NCBI RefSeq assembly: GCF_019645815.1
Contig: NZ_CP080997.1
Location: forward strand, 2,174,880-2,238,879
DNA: 64,000 nucleotides
From: Mycolicibacter heraklionensis
GTDB taxonomy: Bacteria; Actinomycetota; Actinomycetes; Mycobacteriales; Mycobacteriaceae
Direction of reading: 5' to 3'
Shown one piece after another: positions 58,259 to 64,000 of this stretch (position 1 is its first letter; every line of letters begins with the position of its first letter). The notes below the pieces were generated by a model, which saw only the letters and a list, made by a program, of their open reading frames with translations, made no database searches and was not told the DNA's origin. The translations under genes were made by a program, and so were the position numbers.

Positions 58259-61243
58259 GTGGATCTGAACTTGTCGGCCATTACCCGGCCGGTCGAGTGG
58301 CTGATGGCCACCGCACAGAACGGCCTGGAGGTGCTGCGCTGGGGCGGCCTGGAGACCGGAACGGTGCCGTCACCGTTCCAGATCGTCGAGAGCACCCCGA
58401 TGTACAAGCTGCGGCGGTACTTCCCGCCGGACAACCGGCCGGGGCAACCGCAGCCCGGACCGCCGGTGCTGCTGGTGCACCCGATGATGATGTCGGCAAA
58501 CATGTGGGACGTCACACACGATGAGGGCGCGGTCGGCATTCTGCACGACGCCGGGGTGGACCCGTGGGTGATCGACTTCGGTTCACCGGACCAGATCGAA
58601 GGCGGCATGCGCCGCAATCTGGCCGACCACATCGTCGGCCTGAGCCAGGCCATCGACACCGTCGCCGAGGCCACCGGGCGCGACGTGCACCTGGCCGGCT
58701 ACTCCCAGGGCGGCATGTTCGCCTATCAGACCGGGGCATACCGGCATTCGAAGAACATCGCCAGCATCATCGCGTTCGGTTCGCCGGTGGACACCCTGGC
58801 CGCGCTGCCGATGGGCCTGCCGCCCAACCTGGCCTCCGGTGTCGCCGGTTTCATGGCCGACCACGTCTTCAACCGGCTGGACATCTCGGGATGGCAGGCG
58901 CGTGTCGGCTTTCAGATGATGGACCCGCTCAAGACGGCGAAGGCGCGGATGGACTTCCTGCGTCAGCTGCACGACCGGGAGGCCCTGCTGCCCCGCGAGG
59001 CGCAGCGGCGGTTCCTGGAGTCCGAGGGCTGGATCGCCTGGTCGGGTCCGGCGATCTCCGAGCTGCTCAAGCAGTTCATCGCCCACAACCGGATGATGAC
59101 CGGTGGTTTCGCCATCAACGGTCAACTGGTCACGCTCGCCGACATCACCTGCCCGGTGCTGGCATTCGTCGGCGAGGTCGACGACATCGGCCAGCCGGCG
59201 GCCGTCCGCGGGATCCGCCGCGCCGCGCCGGATGCCAAGGTCTTCGAATATCTGCTGCGGGCGGGCCACTTCGGTCTGGTGGTGGGCTCCAAGGCCGCCG
59301 AGCTGACCTGGCCGACCGTGGCGCGCTGGGTGCTGTGGCAGTCCGGGATGGGCCCGCAGCCACCAGGAGTGGCACTGATGTCCGCGCAGCCATCCGAGGG
59401 CGCCAAGCGCGGCGTCGCGATGACGTCACGGATCGCGCACGGGCTGGGGGAGGCCTCCGAGGTCGCGTTGACACTGGCGCGCGGAGCCGCGGACGCCATG
59501 GTGGCGGCGCAGAAATCGGTGCGCACCATGGCGGTTGAGACCGCCCGCACGCTGCCCCGGCTGGCTCGGCTGGGACAGATCAACGACCACACCCGAATCT
59601 CGCTGGGCCGCATCATCGATGAGCAGGCCGCCGACTCACCCAACGGCGAATTCCTGTTGTTCGACGGTCGGGTACACACCTACGAGGCGGTCAACAAGCG
59701 CATCGACAACGTCGTCCGCGGCCTGATCGACGTCGGGGTGCGTCAAGGCGTGCACGTCGGCGTGCTGATGGCCACCCGGCCCAGCGCCCTGGTCGCGATC
59801 GCGGCGTTGTCCCGGCTGGGCGCGGTGGCCGTGCTGATGCCCACCGACGGAGACCTGCTGCCCGCGGCTCGCCTGGGCGGCATCTCCGACATCATCGTCG
59901 ACCCGGACACTCTCGAGCTGGCCGGCGCGGCCGCCCGCGAACTGGACTGCCAGGTGCTGGTGCTCGGCGGTGGTGAAGCCCGCGACCTGGACCTGCCCAC
60001 CGACATCGACGTCGTCGACATGGAGCAGATCGACCCGGACGCCGTCGAACTGCCCGGCTGGTACCGGCCGAACCCGGGCTTCGCCCGCGACCTGGCATTC
60101 GTGGCTTTCGGCAACGCGGCCGGCGAGCTGGTGGCCAAGCAGATCACCAACTTCCGCTGGGCGCTCTCGGCGTTCGGCACCGCGTCGACGGCGGCCCTGG
60201 GCGCAGGCGACACGGTGTACTGCCTCACGCCGCTGCACCACGAGTCCGGGCTGCTGGTCAGTCTCGGCGGTGCGGTGGTCGGCGGCGCCCGCATCGCGCT
60301 GTCACGTGGCCTGAACCCGGACCGGTTCGTCGCCGAAATTCGCCAGTACGGCGTCAGCGTGGTGTCCTACACCTGGGCGATGCTGGGCGAGGTCATCGAC
60401 GACCCGAACTTCGTCTTGCAGGGCAACCACCCGGTCCGGCTGTTCATCGGTTCCGGTATGCCCGTCGGCCTGTGGAACCGGGTCACCGAGGCGTTCGCGC
60501 CGGCCCACGTCGTCGAGTTCTTCGCCACCAAGGACGGTCAGGCCGTGCTGGCCAACGTGTCCGGCGCCAAGGTCGGCAGCAAGGGACGCCCGCTGCCCGG
60601 TGCGGTGGATGTGGAGCTGGCCGCCTACGACTGCGACCACGACCTGATTCTCGAGGACGACCGGGGTTTCGTGCGGGTCGCCGAGACCGACGAAGTCGGT
60701 GTGCTGCTGGCCAAACCCCGCGGACCGATCGACCCGTCGGCCTCGGTCAAGCGGGGGGTGTTCGCGCCGGCCGACACCTGGATCTCCACGGAGTTCTTGT
60801 TCCGGCGCGACGCCGACGGTGACTACTGGCTGGTCGGCGGCCGCGCGTCCAGCGTCCGTACCGACCGGGGCATCGCGTTCCCGGTGGTCATCACCGATGC
60901 GCTCGGTGCTGTCACCGGCGTCGACCTGGCGGTGACCTATCGGGTGCCGACCGAGGGGGCGGACCTTGTGGTGTCGGCGGTGACGGTGCAGCCGGGCGCC
61001 ACCATCACCGCCGCCGACCTCAGCGAGGCGGTGGCAGCTCTTCCCTCCGGCGTCGGTCCTGACGTCATCCACGTGGTGCCGGACCTGCAGCTGAGCACGG
61101 TGTACCGCCCGGTCGTCGGCGCGCTGCGCGAGGCCGGAATGCCCAAGGCCGGACGCAACGCCTGGTACTTCGATGCCACCAGTCGACAGTTCAAGCGGCT
61201 GACGGCCGCGGTGCGTGCCGAACTGGCCGGTGGCCGGCGATGA
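58259..61243 (+). CDS. Bifunctional alpha/beta-hydrolase (PhaC/lipase-like) - acyl-CoA synthetase fusion (Rv1683-like)
   Basis: A 994-residue fusion. Residues 1-360 form an alpha/beta hydrolase related to PHA synthase/lipase with nucleophile elbow GYSQGG and VLLVHPMMMSANMWD. Residues about 440-994 are an AMP-binding acyl-CoA synthetase-type domain (LLFDGRVHTYEAVNKRIDNV, SFCLTPLHHES-like YCLTPLHHESGLLVSLGG). The usual P-loop SSGTTG is replaced by FGNAAGE, so ligase activity is doubtful. Rv1683 is annotated as a lipase/long-chain acyl-CoA synthase. GTG 58259 has GGGGAG upstream and aligns with the M. tuberculosis start. It overlaps the Trm112 gene by 4 bases. Confidence 0.9.
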   Translation: MDLNLSAITRPVEWLMATAQNGLEVLRWGGLETGTVPSPFQIVESTPMYKLRRYFPPDNRPGQPQPGPPVLLVHPMMMSANMWDVTHDEGAVGILHDAGVDPWVIDFGSPDQIEGGMRRNLADHIVGLSQAIDTVAEATGRDVHLAGYSQGGMFAYQTGAYRHSKNIASIIAFGSPVDTLAALPMGLPPNLASGVAGFMADHVFNRLDISGWQARVGFQMMDPLKTAKARMDFLRQLHDREALLPREAQRRFLESEGWIAWSGPAISELLKQFIAHNRMMTGGFAINGQLVTLADITCPVLAFVGEVDDIGQPAAVRGIRRAAPDAKVFEYLLRAGHFGLVVGSKAAELTWPTVARWVLWQSGMGPQPPGVALMSAQPSEGAKRGVAMTSRIAHGLGEASEVALTLARGAADAMVAAQKSVRTMAVETARTLPRLARLGQINDHTRISLGRIIDEQAADSPNGEFLLFDGRVHTYEAVNKRIDNVVRGLIDVGVRQGVHVGVLMATRPSALVAIAALSRLGAVAVLMPTDGDLLPAARLGGISDIIVDPDTLELAGAAARELDCQVLVLGGGEARDLDLPTDIDVVDMEQIDPDAVELPGWYRPNPGFARDLAFVAFGNAAGELVAKQITNFRWALSAFGTASTAALGAGDTVYCLTPLHHESGLLVSLGGAVVGGARIALSRGLNPDRFVAEIRQYGVSVVSYTWAMLGEVIDDPNFVLQGNHPVRLFIGSGMPVGLWNRVTEAFAPAHVVEFFATKDGQAVLANVSGAKVGSKGRPLPGAVDVELAAYDCDHDLILEDDRGFVRVAETDEVGVLLAKPRGPIDPSASVKRGVFAPADTWISTEFLFRRDADGDYWLVGGRASSVRTDRGIAFPVVITDALGAVTGVDLAVTYRVPTEGADLVVSAVTVQPGATITAADLSEAVAALPSGVGPDVIHVVPDLQLSTVYRPVVGALREAGMPKAGRNAWYFDATSRQFKRLTAAVRAELAGGRR

Positions 61244-61464
61244 TCGCCCACGACCTGTTGGACATCCTGGTCTGCCCGGCCGACCGCGGCCCGCTGCTGT
61301 TGGTGCAGCGTTCCGGCGCCCAGGTGCTCTACAACCCGCGTCTGCACCGGGCCTACCGCATCGACGACGGCATTCCGGTGCTGCTGGTCGATGAGGCCGA
61401 GGACGTCGGCGACGACGAGCACGCCCTGCTCATTGCCCAGGCGGGCCCGGCAGATCCCCGGTGA
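61240..61464 (+). CDS. Trm112-family protein (Rv1684-like)
   Basis: A 74-residue Trm112/UPF0434 protein: LLDILVCPADRGPLLL and YRIDDGIPVLLVDEAE. Only one Cys of the zinc knuckle remains (C12), as in many bacterial members. Eukaryotic Trm112 activates methyltransferases; the bacterial role is less clear. ATGA overlap with the upstream fusion gene indicates co-translation. It converges on the TetR gene with a 35-base overlap. Confidence 0.88.
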   Translation: MIAHDLLDILVCPADRGPLLLVQRSGAQVLYNPRLHRAYRIDDGIPVLLVDEAEDVGDDEHALLIAQAGPADPR

Positions 61465-62050
61465 GATAACGCTGCAGGGTGGGAGCGATCATCGCCACGA
61501 CCTCCTGCGCCGGCAACGAGGCGATCGGCTCCAGCCCGACGATGTAGCGGGCTACCACGACGCCCATCAACTGGCTTGCGGCGAACTCGGCCCGCAGTAC
61601 TCCGGTTCCGGCCGGTTCGTCGATGCGCGGGGAGAGTTCGGCGATCACGATGTCGCGAAAGAACGATCGGGCCAGCGGCACCTCGGTCCCGGTGAGCATC
61701 GACCGCATTGCCGCGATCAGACCGGTGCCGGCCTGCGAATCCCACAGTGGCAGCAGCAGTTCGGGCAGGGTGCGCCCGAGTTGCTCGACCGGTGTCTCCC
61801 GCAGCGGCCCCAGCACCACCATCGGATCGATCGGCAGCGCGACCGCGGCGGCGAACAGCTGTTGCTTGGTGCCGTGGTAGTGGTGCACCAGCGCCGCGTC
61901 GACGCCCGCTTGAGCGGCCACCGCCCGGATGGAGGTGTTCGCGAAACCGTTGCGGGCGAATAGCTCTCGGGCCGCAGCCAGGATCCTGTCGCGGGTGTCG
62001 GAGGCACCCGACGGGCGACCCGGTTTACGGCTGTGCGGCGCGATGGCCAT
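61430..62050 (-). CDS. TetR-family repressor of the ABC exporter (Rv1685c-like)
   Basis: A 206-residue TetR regulator. The N-terminal helix-turn-helix is RDRILAAARELFARNGFANTS ... AAQAGVDAALVHHYHGTKQQLF, and the C-terminal ligand domain is divergent. It is the third gene of a minus-strand operon with an ABC ATPase and permease, overlapping the permease end by one base. It probably represses this operon through the palindromes over the ATPase start. Inducer unknown. Confidence 0.9.
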   Translation of the reverse strand: MAIAPHSRKPGRPSGASDTRDRILAAARELFARNGFANTSIRAVAAQAGVDAALVHHYHGTKQQLFAAAVALPIDPMVVLGPLRETPVEQLGRTLPELLLPLWDSQAGTGLIAAMRSMLTGTEVPLARSFFRDIVIAELSPRIDEPAGTGVLRAEFAASQLMGVVVARYIVGLEPIASLPAQEVVAMIAPTLQRYLTGDLPGPPGQ

Positions 62051-62880
62051 CACGGCGTCCGTCGCCGTAGCGTGACCGCGGCCAATCCCAGTGCCGCGAC
62101 CGCGAACGCCAGCACGATGACGATGTCGCGCACCGCGACACCGGTCAGTTCCGGGTGGGCGCCCACCTGCTGCAGTGCTTCGAGTGCATAGCTGGCCGGC
62201 ATCGCGTTGCTCAACCACTGCAGCCACCCGGGCATCGCCGCGCGCGGCACGATGATCCCGGCCAGCAACAGTTGCGGCACCATCACCAGCGGAATGAACT
62301 GCACGGCCTGAAATTCGGTGCGGGCGAACGCACTGCACAGCAGGCCCAGCCCGACACCGAGCACCGCGTTGATGATCGCGATCGCGAACACCCAGGCCGG
62401 GCTGCCCACGGTGTGGAAACCGAGCAGCCAGAACGCGACAACACACGCCAGACTGGCCTGGGCGGCCGCCGCGACCGAGAACGCCGTTCCGTAGGCGGCG
62501 AGCAGGTCGCCCCGGCGCAGCGGGGTGGTCAAGATGCGCTCCAGGGTTCCCGAGGCGCGTTCGCGCTGCATGGTGATTGCGGTGATGACGAACATCAAGA
62601 ACAGCGGAAACAGGCCCAGCATGACCAGGCACGCCGCATTGAATGGCGACGGCGTGCCCGGCGGGTGCGCGGCGTTGCCGAACATGAAGTACATCAGCGT
62701 GATGACCAGGCTGGGCACCAGCAGAATCATCGCGACACTGCGCCGGTCACCGGCGAGCTGGCGCAGGATTCGCAGTGTGGTGGCCACGAAGGGCCGCAAC
62801 TGCAGGAATCCGGTCAGCCGGCTCGGGGCGCGGTGGTGCGCCGGATGATGGACAGGAACGCTTCCTCCATCGCTCGACAT
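62050..62880 (-). CDS. ABC-2 type exporter permease (Rv1686c-like)
   Basis: A 276-residue membrane protein with six helices of the ABC-2/DrrB type: VAMILLVPSLVITLMYFMFG, then RERASGTLERILTTPLRRGDLL (typical cytosolic motif), and FIPLVMVPQLLLAGIIVPRAAMP near the end. With the ATPase it forms an exporter for an unknown drug or lipid. ATG 62880 overlaps the ATPase gene by 67 bases; internal GTG/TTG starts after 62814 would still keep the helices, so the start is uncertain. Confidence 0.85.
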   Translation of the reverse strand: MSSDGGSVPVHHPAHHRAPSRLTGFLQLRPFVATTLRILRQLAGDRRSVAMILLVPSLVITLMYFMFGNAAHPPGTPSPFNAACLVMLGLFPLFLMFVITAITMQRERASGTLERILTTPLRRGDLLAAYGTAFSVAAAAQASLACVVAFWLLGFHTVGSPAWVFAIAIINAVLGVGLGLLCSAFARTEFQAVQFIPLVMVPQLLLAGIIVPRAAMPGWLQWLSNAMPASYALEALQQVGAHPELTGVAVRDIVIVLAFAVAALGLAAVTLRRRTP

Positions 62881-63572
62881 CCGGTCTCCTCTCGCAGTCG
62901 CCTCGGGGTGGTGCGCGCCAGCAGCCAGCCCTCGCGCATCAGCAGCAGATCGCCGCAGTGCTCGGCCTCGTCCATCACATGACTGGACACCAGCAACGTG
63001 GCGCCGCGCCGGGCCAGCGCCGCGAACTGCTGCCAGAGCTCGGCGCGCAGCACCGGGTCCAGGCCGATCGTCGGCTCGTCGAGCACCAGCAGGTCCGGCC
63101 GGCCGACCAATGCGCAGGCCAGCGAGACGCGGGCGCGCTGCCCACCGGACAGGTTGGCGCAGTAGTCGCCGCGGTGCTTCTGCAGGTCCACCGATTCGAT
63201 CGCGTCGTCCGCGTCGCGGGCGTCGACCCCGGCGAGCGCGGCGAAGTACCGCACGTTGTCGATCACCCGCAGGTCGTCGTAGATCGTGGCCCGCTGCGGC
63301 ATGTAGCCGACCCGATGGCGCAGCACGGGGGAGCCGGCCGGGCTGCCCAGCACCTCGACCCGGCCGTCGGTGATGAGTTGAGTGCCCACGATGCAACGCA
63401 TCAGCGTGGTCTTTCCGCAGCCAGATGGCCCGAGCAGGCCGGTGATGGTGCCCGGGGCGATCTGCACGGAGAGGTCGTGCAGTACCGGCCTTTTGCCCCG
63501 CACCACCCGCAGATGATCGATCGCGATGGCCGGACCCGAACCCGAGAATTCATCACGCGATGAAATCATCAT
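62814..63572 (-). CDS. ABC exporter ATP-binding subunit (Rv1687c-like)
   Basis: A 252-residue ABC ATPase: Walker [10 protein letters not shown], signature [13 protein letters not shown], Walker [13 protein letters not shown] and switch His in [13 protein letters not shown]. DrrA/CcmA-like. Start is ATG 63572 ([11 protein letters not shown]), or 63569; both lie within nested inverted repeats that are likely the TetR operator. First gene of the exporter-TetR operon, divergent from the glycosylase gene. Confidence 0.92.
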   Translation of the reverse strand: MMISSRDEFSGSGPAIAIDHLRVVRGKRPVLHDLSVQIAPGTITGLLGPSGCGKTTLMRCIVGTQLITDGRVEVLGSPAGSPVLRHRVGYMPQRATIYDDLRVIDNVRYFAALAGVDARDADDAIESVDLQKHRGDYCANLSGGQRARVSLACALVGRPDLLVLDEPTIGLDPVLRAELWQQFAALARRGATLLVSSHVMDEAEHCGDLLLMREGWLLARTTPRRLREETGCRAMEEAFLSIIRRTTAPRAG

Positions 63573-63581
63573 GTGATGAAT
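63548..63581. promoter_or_regulatory. Probable TetR operator over the exporter operon start
   Basis: Nested inverted repeats: ATTCATCAC (63548-63556) with GTGATGAAT (63573-63581); TTCATC-ACGC-GATGAA (63549-63564); and TCATCA-TG-TGATGA. They overlap the ATPase start codon in an AT-rich island next to the divergent glycosylase promoter. Confidence 0.6.
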
Positions 63582-63641
63582 AGTCTGCCCGGGACGACGC
63601 CCTGTCAAGGGCGGTCGGGGACTCACGGCAGAATCTCCAGC

Positions 63642-64000
63642 GTGAGTGCTGCCGGGCTTGCCGTCGACCCGCTCGCGGCTGCCCGGCGGTTGCTCGGCGC
63701 CACCCTCACCTGTCGCGGCGTCAATGCCACCATCGTCGAAGTGGAGGCCTACGGCGGTGTGCCCGACGGGCCGTGGCCCGACCCGGCGGCGCATTCCTAC
63801 CGCGGTCCCACTGCGCGCAACACGGTGATGTTCGGCCCGCCCGGGCATCTTTACACCTACCGCAGCTACGGCATGCACATCTGCGCCAACGTGGTCTGCG
63901 GCCCGGACGGGACGGCCGCCGCGGTGCTGCTGCGGGCCGCGGTGGTGGACGAGGGGGAGTCGCTGGCGCGGGTTCGCCGCGGCGACGCCGTGCCGGGCGT
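63642..64000 (+). CDS. 3-methyladenine DNA glycosylase, AAG/Mpg family (partial, 3' end outside window)
   Basis: The first 119 residues of an alkyladenine glycosylase that removes N3-alkylated adenines in base excision repair. [23 protein letters not shown] (catalytic Glu region), [27 protein letters not shown] with the intercalating Tyr region, and [10 protein letters not shown] are diagnostic. GTG 63642 is used. It corresponds to Rv1688 and is divergent from the exporter operon. The gene runs off the right edge in frame. Confidence 0.93.
   Translation, partial: MSAAGLAVDPLAAARRLLGATLTCRGVNATIVEVEAYGGVPDGPWPDPAAHSYRGPTARNTVMFGPPGHLYTYRSYGMHICANVVCGPDGTAAAVLLRAAVVDEGESLARVRRGDAVPG

Overview
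The window is high-GC actinobacterial DNA from a slow-growing-type mycobacterium. The evidence is near line-by-line synteny with the M. tuberculosis Rv1630-Rv1688 segment, a PPE-PPW protein, a PGRS-repeat protein, LysX, a LAM-capping-type mannosyltransferase and an IdeR box. A PGRS protein with a Sec signal and no PE domain, plus several accessory insertions, suggests a non-tuberculous species, possibly of the M. terrae complex (Mycolicibacter); the species is inference. I saw no rRNA, tRNA, CRISPR array or prophage.

Layout. 1-2.7 kb: tail of a 13E12/DUF222-type protein, then a minus-strand set (PrsW protease, nitronate monooxygenase, NTF2-like). 2.9-10.3 kb: conserved core rpsA, coaE-GrpB, a secreted protein, DUF402, uvrB and an MFS pump. 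10.2-12.6 kb: inserted arsenic module (ACR3-ArsC fusion, ArsI/CadI-like dioxygenase, divergent ArsR). 12.6-15.7 kb: GT39 mannosyltransferase whose 5' end is cut by a decayed IS256-family element with an 8-bp target duplication. 15.9-20 kb: USP, metallo-beta-lactamase-fold hydrolase, uvrA. 20-27.3 kb: minus-strand run of lysX, esterase, DUF6653, small protein, HTH_42 protein and vapBC. 27.3-29.7 kb: infC-rpmI-rplT-tsnR behind an attenuator-like leader; infC starts at AUC. 29.7-31.9 kb: MpaB-type oxygenase and class III adenylate cyclase around a 16-bp perfect palindrome. 32-36.2 kb: 1371-aa secreted PGRS protein with a strong terminator. 36.3-39.8 kb: pheST. 39.8-41.5 kb: IS110-family element. 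41.6-43 kb: flavin disulfide oxidoreductase. 43.2-51.6 kb: complete arginine cluster argCJBDFRGH with ARG boxes over the argC start. 51.6-55.4 kb: IclR regulator and an iron operon (siderophore-interacting protein, PPE-PPW, heme oxygenase) behind an IdeR box. 55.5-64 kb: M15 peptidase, Uup-like ABC-F, lipase/acyl-CoA-synthetase fusion, Trm112, TetR with an ABC exporter, and the start of a 3-methyladenine glycosylase.

Themes. DNA repair: uvrA and uvrB each have an apparently leaderless, PafBC/RecA-independent-type promoter, and a base-excision glycosylase starts at the right edge. Translation: rpsA, IF3/L35/L20, PheRS and LysRS. Metal handling: the IdeR-boxed sip-ppe-hmuO set is the most interesting candidate system, because it physically couples an outer-membrane-associated PPE protein with a heme-opening enzyme and an iron reductase. 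The accessory insertions (arsenic module, vapBC, two IS elements, the iron operon) lie between genes that are neighbours in M. tuberculosis.
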